Position numbers and translations under genes: made by a program. Shown one piece after another: positions 26,801 to 34,544 of a DNA stretch of 48,818 nucleotides. Origin of the DNA: Paludisphaera soli (lineage in GTDB: Bacteria; Planctomycetota; Planctomycetia; Isosphaerales; Isosphaeraceae); assembly GCF_011064595.1 (NCBI RefSeq), contig NZ_JAALJI010000038.1, positions 1 through 48,818 of the forward strand. Reading direction: 5' to 3'. Numbering within the stretch: position 1 is the first letter of the stretch; each line of letters opens with the position of its first letter. Below the pieces are notes generated by a model. The model was not told where the DNA came from. It searched no databases and saw only the letters and a list, made by a program, of their open reading frames with translations.

Positions 26801-29264
26801 GGGCGTGCCGATCGGCACGGTCACCTTCATCGCGGGCAGTTCGTCCATGATCGCGGTGCTCGTCGGCGGGGTGGCGACCTGGACCACCAGTGCGCTCGCC
26901 GTCGGGACGCACGCCGTCACCGCGGTCTTCACCGGCGGGGCGACCCACCTGGCGAGCGTCGGCGCGACCGCCCAGACGGTGAATCAGGCCGACACGACGG
27001 TCGCCGTCGTCGGCGCCCCGAGCCCCTCGATCTTCGGCCAGTCCGTCACCTTCACGGCGACGGTGGCCCCGGTCGCATCCGGCGCCGGCACGCCGACCGG
27101 CACCGTCACCTTCGTCATCGGCTCGACGACCGCCACCGTGGCTCTCGTCGACGGCGTGGCGACCTACGCGACCAGCGGCCTCGCCGTCGGCGACTACGGA
27201 ATGTCCGCCACCTACAACGGCGACGCGATCTACGCCGGCTCCGCCGGCGAGGTCGACCATTCGGTCCTCTCGGGCGACACGACGACCACCGTGGTCGGCG
27301 CCCCGACCCCCTCGGTCTACGGCCAGTCGGTCACCTTCACGGCGACGGTCGCGGCCCTGGCGGGCGTGCCGACGGGGGCGGTCGACTTCACGATCGGGTC
27401 CCAGACGACGGTCGTGGCCCTCGTGGACGGGGTCGCCACGCTCACCGTCTCCAACCTGGCCGTCGGGACCAACACCGTGACGGCGACCTTCCCCGGCGGC
27501 GGCGTCTACTCGGCGAGCGCCGGGACGTTCTCGCAGGCGGTCGCCCGGGCCGCGACCGCCGCGACGCTGGTCGCCTCGCCCAACCCCTCGACCCACGGCC
27601 AGGGCGTGACCCTGACGGCGACGGTCGCCGCGACGGCCCCCGGGACGGGCGTCCCGGCCGGCGTGGTCGCGTTCTACGCCGACGCGACGCTCCTCGGCAC
27701 GGCCGCGCTCGGCGCGGGGGGTGTGGCCTCCTTCGTCGCGACGGGGCTCGGGGCCGGGGACCATTCGATCACGGCCGTCTACCTGGGGAACGCGAACTTC
27801 TCCGGGGCGACCTCGGCGGCGGTCTCGCAGGTGGTCCGGCGGGCCGCCTCCACGACGAGCCTGACCTCGTCGCCGATCTCGGGGCGGTTCGGCGACCCGA
27901 TCACGTTCACGGCGACCGTCTCCCCGGCCCGGACCGACGCGACGGTCACGTTCTTCGACGGCGTGACCGCGATCGGCGTCGGCGCGCTCGACGCCTCGGG
28001 CGTGGCGACCTTCACGATCGCGAACCTGTCGGCTGGATCGCACGCGATCTCGGCCCGGTTCGACGGCGACCTGGACGTCCAGCCGAGTCTGTCGGCCCCG
28101 ACCATCGTGACCGTGACCCAGTCGGAGTCGACCGCCGGCGGGGTGGACGCCTCCAGCGGCCAGTTCTACTACGGCGAGGCCGTCGTCCTGTCGATCACCG
28201 TCACGGCGGCCTCGAACGGCGGCGCGGCGATGACCGGGACGGTCGCCTTCTTCGACGGGGACGTCTACCTGGGCTCGGCCCCTCTGACGAGCTTGCCGGG
28301 GGCGGTCGGGGGGCCCATCGCCCAGACGGCGACGGTGAGCGGCGTGGCGGCCCTGCCGGTCCGGCTCTCGGTGGGCGACCACGTCATCCGGGCGGTCTAC
28401 TCGGGCGACGCCCTCTATTCGTCCGCCGAGTCCGAGGCGCCGGTCTCGATCGTCGTCGACCCGGCGACGACGGCGACCAGCCTGGCGGTCGCGGCCACGC
28501 CGACCCAGCTCATCCTGACCGCCCGCGTCGTCGCGACCTCGCCGGGCGACCCGGCGCTCGCCGGCACGGTGTCCTTCTACCAGGGGACGACGCTCCTGGG
28601 GACCGCCCCGCTGATCGACGGCGTCGCGACGCTCGTCGCGCCGGCCCTCCCGCCGGGCGCCTACGCCTACAGCGCGGCCTTCGCCGACGCCGGGGGCAAC
28701 GCGACGGGGAGCGTCGAGACGACGCTCGCCTCGACCGAAGGCCCCCGGGTGGTCGGCCTCAGCCGGCTCGGCTTCCACGCCCAGCCGACGGTCCTGGTCC
28801 TGACCTTCGACTCGCCGCTCGACCCGGCGCGGGCCGAGGACCTGGCGAACTACCGGATCGTCGACTCCCGCGGCCGGGCCGTCCGGCTGGCGTCCGCGAC
28901 CTACGACCCGATCGCGGGCACGGTGACCCTCCGCCCCGCCCAGCGGCTGAACCTGCACGCCGCCTACACGCTGACGGCCGTCGGCGCCGCGCCGAGCGGC
29001 CTGACCGGCTCGACCATGATCCCGCTGGACGGCTCGGGCCGGAATCAGCCGGGGACCGACTTCGTGACCCGCGTGGGCTGGAGGGCGCTCAACGTCCCCG
29101 GCCGGCCGCCGGCGGTGACCTTCGCGAACGGCCGACCGACCGGCGCCTCGACGCCCCGGGGCCTCTACATCGCGACGGTCGTGAAGGCGATCCTCCGCAA
29201 CACGTTCCTGGTCCTGCCCGGCGTCGCGAGCGGGGCGCGGGCCTTCCGGCCGTTCCGGCGTTGA
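23832..29264 (+). CDS. Giant secreted surface protein: LEPR-XLL motif, autotransporter-type beta repeats, about ten Ig-like repeats
   Basis: The 1,810-residue protein opens with an arginine-rich stretch and the planctomycete motif IEPLESRRLLTA (residues 32-43). Residues about 45-660 form a beta helix with autotransporter-associated strand repeats such as GLTKTGEGTLTLSGTNTFTG and GLTKVGAGTLTLSGTNTYSG. From about residue 673 come ten Ig-like (group 3) repeats of about 95 residues, each beginning with a variant of PTPSVYGQSVTFTATVAP and containing TGTVTF and VTATYNGDANY. A C-terminal SbsA-type Ig-like domain follows at about 1637-1750 (VLVLTFDSPLDPARAEDLANYRIVD). There is no autotransporter barrel, LPXTG or PEP-CTERM anchor. 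It is probably a surface or adhesive protein; its export route is unknown. Confidence 0.88.
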   Translation: MLPPLRPGVGKSSLERKGRERARRRTRSVLQIEPLESRRLLTARIWTGAVSSLWSNSGNWQGGTAPVAGDTLIFPALASNLMNSNDFAADTSFAGISIEASGYHLQGNAVSLAGSLTTTHVSGTAIVELELTLASDQTFSVDAGGTFLQSGAVAGVGTGLTKTGEGTLTLSGTNTFTGELQVDGGVVNAQNGSAIADAARVDVAADGTFNLADAEAIGSLAGDGTVTLGSYTLTIGDDGTSTEFSGVVSGTGGLTKVGAGTLTLSGTNTYSGATLVDAGSLAAASDAALGSTALGTTVTSGASLLFSSASSLAIAEPITAAGLGSASGGALRAAAGTATLSGSITMTANLYLGAGDGAALEISGVIDDDASSFSLSTIGGTSGRVVLSGANLFDGGVTAASGYLRVAADDALGDPTSSTTATIQSGATLELTGGISLPSTKSLALVGLPVSNTSKVMNVLGDNAIAGDVSLADNNQAFAVASGWVLTLSGDVSGSVDYDKNDAGTLIVSGTTSHTGKINVGDGTLLISGDVSASSSIFADGLLGGDGAMPEVTISAIGTLAPTRSATVPTAGDASLSTGAKYRVVIGGTTAGAGYTQLIVDGLDLNADSGEGATLEVSLDSFAPSAGSTFKILDASSAIVGTFQDLPEGSVFSVGSSRFRISYTGGDVVLTALGTPTVSPTSPANPSVYGQGVAFSVTVSGSGVTPTGTATLVVGGTPIEAVELVSGSATFSSIASLAPGSYSVVVEYSGDAAYEAGSASLTQTVNQASTTVTVVAAPTPSVYGQSVTFTATVAPVSPGAGTPTGTVTFTIGSTPYAATLSGGVATLTTSSLAVGSTTVTATYNGDANYTSSTGTATQTVNQATTTTTLVAVPAAPFYGQVATFTATVAAVGPGAGTPTGTVTFTLGSTSQTVALVGGAASWTTSALSVGSNGVTATYNADANYAGSTGSTTVTQIPGPTTTTVVGSPNPSTYGQSVTFTAVVTPIAPGGGVPIGTVTFIAGSSSMIAVLVGGVATWTTSALAVGTHAVTAVFTGGATHLASVGATAQTVNQADTTVAVVGAPSPSIFGQSVTFTATVAPVASGAGTPTGTVTFVIGSTTATVALVDGVATYATSGLAVGDYGMSATYNGDAIYAGSAGEVDHSVLSGDTTTTVVGAPTPSVYGQSVTFTATVAALAGVPTGAVDFTIGSQTTVVALVDGVATLTVSNLAVGTNTVTATFPGGGVYSASAGTFSQAVARAATAATLVASPNPSTHGQGVTLTATVAATAPGTGVPAGVVAFYADATLLGTAALGAGGVASFVATGLGAGDHSITAVYLGNANFSGATSAAVSQVVRRAASTTSLTSSPISGRFGDPITFTATVSPARTDATVTFFDGVTAIGVGALDASGVATFTIANLSAGSHAISARFDGDLDVQPSLSAPTIVTVTQSESTAGGVDASSGQFYYGEAVVLSITVTAASNGGAAMTGTVAFFDGDVYLGSAPLTSLPGAVGGPIAQTATVSGVAALPVRLSVGDHVIRAVYSGDALYSSAESEAPVSIVVDPATTATSLAVAATPTQLILTARVVATSPGDPALAGTVSFYQGTTLLGTAPLIDGVATLVAPALPPGAYAYSAAFADAGGNATGSVETTLASTEGPRVVGLSRLGFHAQPTVLVLTFDSPLDPARAEDLANYRIVDSRGRAVRLASATYDPIAGTVTLRPAQRLNLHAAYTLTAVGAAPSGLTGSTMIPLDGSGRNQPGTDFVTRVGWRALNVPGRPPAVTFANGRPTGASTPRGLYIATVVKAILRNTFLVLPGVASGARAFRPFRR
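25853..28460 (+). repeat. Tandem coding repeats (Ig-like units of about 280 bases)
   Basis: Roughly ten units, starting with the words PSVYGQ, PSTYGQ, PSIFGQ, PSTHGQ and weaker variants, follow one another in frame. Units two to six are the most alike at DNA level (the string GGCCAGTCGGTGACGTTCAC recurs), showing recent duplication or gene conversion; units eight to ten have diverged strongly. Confidence 0.82.
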
Positions 29265-29285
29265 TCGGAAGAGAGAGGATCCCCT

Positions 29286-29308
29286 CCCCCGGGCCTCGCG
29301 CCCGGGGG
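29286..29308 (+). terminator. Hairpin terminator after the giant surface-protein gene
   Basis: CCCCCGGGC (29286-29294) pairs perfectly with GCCCGGGGG (29300-29308) around a five-base loop, 22 bases after the stop codon. The tract behind it (CCTTCGATTGG) is poor in U, so termination may be partial. Confidence 0.55.
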
Positions 29309-29321
29309 CCTTCGATTGGGA

Positions 29322-29350
29322 TTGCCGGGCTTGCCGACTTCGACTAAAGT
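29322..29350 (+). promoter_or_regulatory. Possible promoter of the lipoprotein / lipid-transport gene set
   Basis: TTGCCG at 29322-29327 and TAAAGT at 29345-29350 are 17 bases apart (four of six matches each). Transcription would start about 85 bases before the ATG at 29441. Confidence 0.35.
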
Positions 29351-29440
29351 CCGTCGCGCATCGGGACGACCGGGGCGCGATTTCGGCGTCCCGGCGTCGG
29401 CGTTCGGACAGCCCTGTTCACGGAAGAGCAGCGCCCCAGG

Positions 29441-29875
29441 ATGAGACGATCGCTCGCCGCGGCCACGCTGGTCCTGATCATCGCCCCGTCGCCGGGATGC
29501 GGCATGGCGAAGCCGCGGAACTTCCGCAAGATCGAGCATCCCGCGCCCATGGTCCGCGCCCGGGCCCTCAGCCTGGGGGACCGCCGGCCGGGGGCGCAGG
29601 TGGTCCCCGCGCTGGTCGCCCGCCTGGACGACCCCGACCCGGTGGTCCGCCTGGCGGCCCACGAGGAGCTGAAGAAGCGGACCGGCCAGGACTTCGGCTA
29701 CGTCCCCTGGGAAGAGGGGCCCGAACGCCAGGCCGCCGTCGCCCGCTGGCGGGGCTGGATGTCCGGCGATTCGCCGGTCGCTTCGCCCCAGCAGGCCACG
29801 GCGGCGGCCCCCGCGGCCGCGCCCTCGCCGCAGCACCAGCCGACGACCCGGATCCGCCGGACCATCCGGCATTGA
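29441..29875 (+). CDS. Small predicted lipoprotein with HEAT-like repeat
   Basis: The 144-residue protein has a lipoprotein-like signal ending PSPGC (Cys20). The middle resembles one HEAT or PBS-lyase repeat (VVPALVARLDDPDPVVRLAAHEEL), followed by a conserved-looking KKRTGQDFGYVPWEEGPERQAAVARWRGWM, a stretch seen in planctomycete proteins of unknown role, and a Pro/Ala/Gln-rich tail. It is encoded 10 bases before the MlaE-like gene and so probably shares its transcript. The function is unknown; a periplasmic accessory of the lipid transporter is only a guess from position. Confidence 0.75.
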   Translation: MRRSLAAATLVLIIAPSPGCGMAKPRNFRKIEHPAPMVRARALSLGDRRPGAQVVPALVARLDDPDPVVRLAAHEELKKRTGQDFGYVPWEEGPERQAAVARWRGWMSGDSPVASPQQATAAAPAAAPSPQHQPTTRIRRTIRH

Positions 29876-29885
29876 GGCCCCCATC

Positions 29886-30782
29886 ATGGCGATGACCGCG
29901 AGCGCGAACGCGACCCCGACCGGGCCCGCCACCCCGACCTTGCTGGCACCGATCGGCTGGATCGGCCGGGCGGCCTCGGCGATCCTGGGCCACCTCGGCG
30001 CCTCGCTGCTGCTGACGTTCGCGGCGGCGGGGGCCGTCCTGCGGGGCCGCATCCACGCGGACGAGCCGTCGCTCCGCGTCGCGACGATGCACGAGCTGTC
30101 CTGGATGCTGGGCGCGGGGCTGCCGCTGGTGGGCCTGGTCCACGTGGCGATGGGCTCGTTCCTGTCGATGCAGGCGTACTTCGGCAGCACGTTCGTGGAC
30201 GGCACGGGGGCCGTGGTGGGCGTCGGCCTGCTGCGCAACCTGGCCTCGATCATGACCGGCCTGACGCTGGCCGGGCTGCTCCCCGGCCGGATTGTCCCCG
30301 AGCTGCGGCGGGCCCGAAACGCGGCGACCGCCGGCGACGACGCCGCGTCCCGGCCCTCCCCCGGGCGGCTGGCGGCGGCGCGGATCCTGGCGGCGGTCGC
30401 GGCGACCCCGCTGCTCTCGCTCTGGGGCTGCGTGGTGGGGACGGTCGTGGGCTGGAAGTCGTCCGAGGCCCTGATGGGGCTGTCGACGGACATGTACTTC
30501 CTGATGCTCGTGCGGATGCTCTGGTTCCGCGACGTGGTCGGCGTGATCGTCAAGGGGATGACCTTCGGCCTGGTCACGGCGGTCCTGGCCTGCGCCGAGG
30601 GCCTCGCCGACGGCGGCTCGCGCCCCGGGGCCGACGAGGCGGCCGCGCTCACGACGTCGGTCGTGCGGGCGGCGTGCCTGGCGATGGCGGCGATCCTGCT
30701 CATCAACATGACCTGGTTCCTCTTCGTGTACCACGCGGTCCCGATCTACGGGCCTTCGCTTCTGCAACCGCCGACCCCGTGA
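29886..30782 (+). CDS. mlaE: MlaE-family ABC transporter permease
   Basis: The 298-residue integral membrane protein has the MlaE layout: an amphipathic N-terminus (IGWIGRAASAILGHLG), then five or so hydrophobic helices, including GAGLPLVGLVHVAMGSFLSMQAYFG and LLRNLASIMTGLTLAGLL, and a long insert of charged residues in the middle. MlaE permeases move phospholipid or other lipid between membranes. The next gene encodes the MCE-domain partner. The usual ATPase (MlaF) is not encoded here and must come from elsewhere. Confidence 0.87.
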   Translation: MAMTASANATPTGPATPTLLAPIGWIGRAASAILGHLGASLLLTFAAAGAVLRGRIHADEPSLRVATMHELSWMLGAGLPLVGLVHVAMGSFLSMQAYFGSTFVDGTGAVVGVGLLRNLASIMTGLTLAGLLPGRIVPELRRARNAATAGDDAASRPSPGRLAAARILAAVAATPLLSLWGCVVGTVVGWKSSEALMGLSTDMYFLMLVRMLWFRDVVGVIVKGMTFGLVTAVLACAEGLADGGSRPGADEAAALTTSVVRAACLAMAAILLINMTWFLFVYHAVPIYGPSLLQPPTP

Positions 30783-30830
30783 CGGACCGGCCCCCCACGA
30801 CGGGGGGCCGCGGCCGGGGAGGGAGCCCCA

Positions 30831-32117
30831 ATGCCTTCACGAACATCGACGCGGGAAGTGTGGATCGGCCTGCTGGTGCTGGCGGGCCTGGCCGGCGTGG
30901 TCGCCCTGGCGGGGCTGGCCAGCGACGGCCCGGGATTCCTCGCGCCCCACAAGACGCTCGACGTCGTCTTCCGGGACGGCCAGGGGATCCGGATCGGCAG
31001 CCCGGTGCGGATCGCCGGGCTCGACGCCGGCAACGTCGTCGACCTCTCGCTGGTGGAGGTCGAGGGCTCGCTCCGCGCCCGGGTCCGGCTCTCGCTGCCG
31101 GCGGGGCTGCTCAAGAAGCTCAAGCAGGACGTGAAGGTCACGATCGCGCCGGGGCTCACCGGCATGAGCCACGTCAACGTCGTCGCCTCGGGCTCGTCCG
31201 ACGTGGGGCTCGTCGACGGCCAGACGATCCAGGGGGTCGAATCCTCGTTCTTCGACCCGATCATCGAGCAGGTCGGGCTCGGGCCCGAGCAGCGCAGCGA
31301 CCTCAGCCACACGATCGGCGAGGTCCGCCAGACGGTCGACGCCGTGGGCCCCCGGCTGCGGCAGATCCTGGCCTCGTTCGAGGACGCCTCGGGCAACGTG
31401 AAGGAGATGAGCGACGCCCTCCGTCCGGCCGTCGAGACCACCGTCGGCCACGTCGAGGATCTGGCCAAGCGGATCGGCGCCACCGCCCCCCGGATCGAGT
31501 CGGCGATCACCCGGGTCGACGTCATCACCCGCCTCGTCGAGCTGATCCTGGGGGACAACCGCGAGAACGTCCGGCTCGCCGTCGGCTCGGCCAAGGACGC
31601 CGTCGGCTCGGTCAAGGACATCCTCGCCGTCCAGCGGCCCAAGATCGACCGCACCATCGAGCAGGTGGACATGCTCGCCGCCAGGGCCAACCGGGTCGCC
31701 TACCAGGCCGACCTGCTGACGACCCAGGGGGTGCAGATCGTCACCAACGGCCGCGCCGACATCGAGCGCTCGATCTCCAACATCCGCGACGCCACCGACT
31801 GGGGCGACAAGCTCGTCCAGAAGATCTACACCAACCCGTTCGTCCTCAGCCCGTTCTACAAGCCCTCCAACGAGGACCTGCGCGTCCAGGCGGTCTACGA
31901 CACCGCCCAGGTCTTCAGCAAGGGGGCCCAGGAGCTGCACGACGCCGCCAAGACCCTGGACGCCATGCAGGCCAAGCCCGCCAGCCCCGAGCAGCAGCAG
32001 CAGGTGCAGCTGCTCCAGCAGAAGGTGCTCAACCTCACCCAGGGGCTGGGCCAGACCTCGCAGCTCTTGGCCGAGGGCCTCAAGGCCCCGGCGCAGGCCG
32101 GGCGTGTCCGGCGCTGA
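30831..32117 (+). CDS. mlaD: MlaD-type MCE-domain lipid-transport protein
   Basis: The 428-residue protein has one N-terminal membrane helix (about 8-28), an MCE domain (about 38-115: TLDVVFRDGQGIRIGSPVRI, then AGLDAGNVVDL), and a long helical region (about 140-400) with heptad-like spacing that should form a coiled tube or stalk. The tail is glutamine-rich (PEQQQQVQLLQQKVL). MCE proteins form hexameric rings in the periplasm that carry lipids between the membranes. It is separated from the MlaE gene by 48 bases. The long helical extension is unlike the short MlaD of E. coli and is closer to the MCE proteins of actinobacteria and plastids. Confidence 0.9.
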   Translation: MPSRTSTREVWIGLLVLAGLAGVVALAGLASDGPGFLAPHKTLDVVFRDGQGIRIGSPVRIAGLDAGNVVDLSLVEVEGSLRARVRLSLPAGLLKKLKQDVKVTIAPGLTGMSHVNVVASGSSDVGLVDGQTIQGVESSFFDPIIEQVGLGPEQRSDLSHTIGEVRQTVDAVGPRLRQILASFEDASGNVKEMSDALRPAVETTVGHVEDLAKRIGATAPRIESAITRVDVITRLVELILGDNRENVRLAVGSAKDAVGSVKDILAVQRPKIDRTIEQVDMLAARANRVAYQADLLTTQGVQIVTNGRADIERSISNIRDATDWGDKLVQKIYTNPFVLSPFYKPSNEDLRVQAVYDTAQVFSKGAQELHDAAKTLDAMQAKPASPEQQQQVQLLQQKVLNLTQGLGQTSQLLAEGLKAPAQAGRVRR

Positions 32118-32147
32118 GAAGTTGGGATCGGACGAGGGGGAGCCGGG

Positions 32148-33260
32148 ATGTACTTTCGCTCGCTGCAGGTGATGAGGGGCTGCGCGGCCGTCGCCGTGGT
32201 GCTGTACCACGTCGCCGAGTTCACGGCGTCGATCGGCGGGGCCCCCGACACGGTCTTCCGCAACTTCGACAACCGGTTCTCCATGGGGGCCTGGTTCTTC
32301 TTCGCCCTCAGCGGCTTCCTGATGGCGTACATGCTGGACACCTCGTGCGACCGCTTCCTGAGCCGTCGGCTCGTGCGGATCTATCCCACGCTCTGGCTCG
32401 CGGCGGCCCTGACCCTGCTCGGCAAGATCGCGGTCTTCGGCCAGGTCGAGAACCAGGGGCTGATCGGCGCGATGACCCTCCTGCCCCGCGGCGGGAAGGT
32501 GACGTACCCGCTCGGCGTCGAATGGACGCTCGTCTATGAGCTGTTCTTCTACCTGGTGTGCGCCGCGTTCACCCCCCGGAGGCTCCGGGGCTGGTTCCCG
32601 GCGTTCCTGGGAGTCTGGGGGGCGGCGATCGTCGTCGCCAACCTGAGGTTCGGCTTCCCGAGCCCGATGCTCCCCGCGACGAAGCAGATCCCGCTGTCGC
32701 TCTTCAACCTGCTGTTCATCATGGGGGGCCTGGGCTACCACGCGTTCAAGCGCCTCGATTCGACGAGCGTCGTCCGGGCCCTGCTGCTGGCGGCGGCGGT
32801 CGCGGGGATCGCCGCGACGTACTCCGGAGGGAACCGCGAGGTCGTCCGATTCCTCGGCCTCGGGCTGACGTTCGCCGCCGTGATCGTGCTGGGCTCGTTG
32901 CACGACCGCCGGACCCGGCCGCGGCCCGGCGGGTCGTTCTTCGAGAAGCTCGGCGACGCCTCCTACGGCCTCTACCTGATCCACGTCCCGGTCGCCACGA
33001 CGTTGATGGCCTACCTCGTCCACCACCGGGGGATCCGGCAGCCGACGCTGGTCTCGTTCGCGGCGCTGACCGCGGCGCTCGTCGCCGGCTGGTACTTCGG
33101 GAAGGTGGACCTCCGCCTGCACCAGGCCCTCAAGGGCCGCCTGATCAAGGCCCGTATCCCCGCGGGGGGCGGCCTGGCGGGGCCGCATCGCGAACCGGGG
33201 CACCCGGCTCATCGCGAGGCGAGATCGACGCAGTTCGCCCCCACGACGCCTGTCTCCTGA
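32148..33260 (+). CDS. Acyltransferase 3 family membrane protein (OafA/YrhL-like)
   Basis: The 370-residue polytopic protein begins with the signature FRSLQVMRGCAAVAVVLYHVAEF, with the catalytic His21, and GAWFFFALSGFLMAYM. RRLVRIYPTLWLA follows, with the basic residues typical of the family, then about ten hydrophobic helices. These enzymes transfer acyl, often acetyl, groups from CoA to sugars of polysaccharides or glycolipids on the outer side of the membrane. It starts 31 bases after the MlaD-like gene and is likely cotranscribed with it. The tail after residue 330 is hydrophilic and probably disordered. Confidence 0.9.
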   Translation: MYFRSLQVMRGCAAVAVVLYHVAEFTASIGGAPDTVFRNFDNRFSMGAWFFFALSGFLMAYMLDTSCDRFLSRRLVRIYPTLWLAAALTLLGKIAVFGQVENQGLIGAMTLLPRGGKVTYPLGVEWTLVYELFFYLVCAAFTPRRLRGWFPAFLGVWGAAIVVANLRFGFPSPMLPATKQIPLSLFNLLFIMGGLGYHAFKRLDSTSVVRALLLAAAVAGIAATYSGGNREVVRFLGLGLTFAAVIVLGSLHDRRTRPRPGGSFFEKLGDASYGLYLIHVPVATTLMAYLVHHRGIRQPTLVSFAALTAALVAGWYFGKVDLRLHQALKGRLIKARIPAGGGLAGPHREPGHPAHREARSTQFAPTTPVS

Positions 33261-33533
33261 TTGACTTATCTTGCTTGATTTATCCAACTTGACCCTGGTC
33301 ATGAAGCGCGGTTTTTTCCGGTTTTGACTCAACCGGCGGGCCCATGGGGCCGATATTAACGACATCGACGCTCGACCTCGGACGTCTAGGCGGTGAATGG
33401 AGACCGGAACGGGGAGCTTCCGGCTGAGTGTCAGCCGGGCCGCTCTCGCGAGAACTTCAGCCGTCCTCATCGAACGGCACCCAGATCAGCCGAAGGCCCG
33501 GCCTTCGGACACGGCACCCAAACGGAGGCGAAT

Positions 33534-33815
33534 ATGGAAATCTTCGGCGCAGGGGGCGCACAAGGCCCTCAACCCATCTTCCCGCGACTGGCCCCGTTCA
33601 GCGTCGACGCCGGCACCACCGTGCAGGCCGGCGCCCCGCGCGACCAGGTCGAAATCTCGCCGCTCGGCCAGATGCTCGACGGCATCAGCCGCCTGCCCGA
33701 GATCCGTCACGAGCGGGTCGAAGAGATCCGCCGCCAGATCGCCGAGGGGACCTACGACACCCCCGAACGGCTCGAACTGGCCCTCGACCGGATGCTGTCC
33801 GAGTTCCTCGGCTGA
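33534..33815 (+). CDS. flgM: FlgM-like anti-sigma-28 factor
   Basis: The 93-residue protein has a flexible N-terminal half and a FlgM-type C-terminus: DQVEISPLGQMLDGI, then RHERVEEIRRQIAEGTYDTP, then ERLELALDRMLSEF, which is the pattern (VR.EKV..I...I..G.Y......A.KLL) that binds FliA/sigma-28. The ATG at 33534 has GGAGG five bases upstream. An open frame continues upstream, but the sequence there is not protein-like. No flagellar genes are near; in planctomycetes such an orphan could restrain sigma-28 or a related sigma factor. The preceding 273-base gap is comparatively AT-rich and may hold the promoter. Confidence 0.75.
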   Translation: MEIFGAGGAQGPQPIFPRLAPFSVDAGTTVQAGAPRDQVEISPLGQMLDGISRLPEIRHERVEEIRRQIAEGTYDTPERLELALDRMLSEFLG

Positions 33816-34121
33816 TCCAGACCGACCTAGACCCGGCACCACCCGCCGGGCGATCGTAACGACCAGGCCGGCCCCGGACGCACCATGCATGGCGCGCCCG
33901 GGCCGGCCTGTTGACGTTTCGAAGCCTCGCGAAATCGGCTTCGAATTGGCTTCGTTCGCGCGCCGCCTTCGAGCCGATTGTTGAATACAAATCTCAATCT
34001 CGTAACAAGTTGCACCCGCAAAGCCAATTGGCTTCGTTCGACGCGCTTTGATGGGGCCTCGAGACGTCGAGGTGACGAGCCGCCGCCGCGACGGGCGTTC
34101 AAGACGTTGGGAGCCAGGGAC
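33816..34121. other. 306-base gap with short inverted and direct repeats
   Basis: The gap contains a perfect nine-base-pair hairpin (TTCGAAGCC at 33918-33926 and GGCTTCGAA at 33937-33945), which may end the flgM transcript. It also has the direct repeat AATTGGCTTCGTTCG at 33944-33958 and 34026-34040, and the perfect palindrome AGCCAATTGGCT (34022-34033). No gene is supported. Confidence 0.6.
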
Positions 34122-34544
34122 ATGTTTCCCGAACGCGAAGAGGCCGACGCGTTGATGCGCCGGCTCTTGCAGGAGCGCGGGTTCGACTTCGACCGGCCCG
34201 ACCCGGGGACGGCGTGGGCGGCGTTCCTGGACTTCGTCGTCCGGCCCTTGCCGAACCTGGAGACGATCACGATCGGCTATGAGTGCGAGCACGACGCCGG
34301 CCGGGACGGCACGCTCTGGCTGAGCTTCATGCGGCGCGTGACCGAACCCTCGGGAAGCGGATGGGACTGCGGCTGCCTGCTCAGCCTCGACGCGCCGCCG
34401 GAGCTTTGGAACGTCGGCGAATCGTGGTGGTGGTGGGAGGAGCACGGCACCATCGAGGAGTGGAGGGCCGACGTCGAAGGGATGCGGAGCTTCCCAATCT
34501 GCCTCGCCGCGCGCGGCTGGCGCTGGGAGGGCGTCGCCGGGTGA
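34122..34544 (+). CDS. Acidic protein of unknown function
   Basis: The 140-residue product begins MFPEREEADALMRRLLQERG. It has no signal peptide or motif I can place. It reads as a single alpha/beta domain with many aromatic residues (ESWWWWEEHGTIEEWRADVEGM, ARGWRWEGV) and one CDCGC-like cluster (GWDCGCLLSLDAPP). The purine stretch GGGAGCCAGGGAC precedes the ATG. The codon use is like that of its neighbours. Such small stand-alone acidic proteins are sometimes immunity proteins, but no toxin gene is adjacent, so no role is claimed. An ATG at 33978 extends the frame through intergenic repeats and was rejected. Confidence 0.6.
   Translation: MFPEREEADALMRRLLQERGFDFDRPDPGTAWAAFLDFVVRPLPNLETITIGYECEHDAGRDGTLWLSFMRRVTEPSGSGWDCGCLLSLDAPPELWNVGESWWWWEEHGTIEEWRADVEGMRSFPICLAARGWRWEGVAG

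Noticed and set aside
21882-28958. A 2,358-codon open frame antisense to the surface-protein, SGNH and ATPase genes
   Set aside because: It is rich in Arg, Gly, Asp and Val in a way typical of the reverse frame of GC-rich genes, has no recognisable domain and overlaps three well-supported genes.
33324-33360. A possible sigma-28 promoter upstream of flgM (GCCGATAT resembling the FliA -10)
   Set aside because: The region 11 bases upstream of the word, where a TAAA-type -35 is expected, reads CAACCGGC and does not match; TTGACT nearby has 22-base spacing to GATATT, too long for sigma-70.
33978-34121. N-terminal extension of the 140-residue unknown protein
   Set aside because: It runs through intergenic repeats and a palindrome and lacks a Shine-Dalgarno; the ATG at 34122 is better placed.
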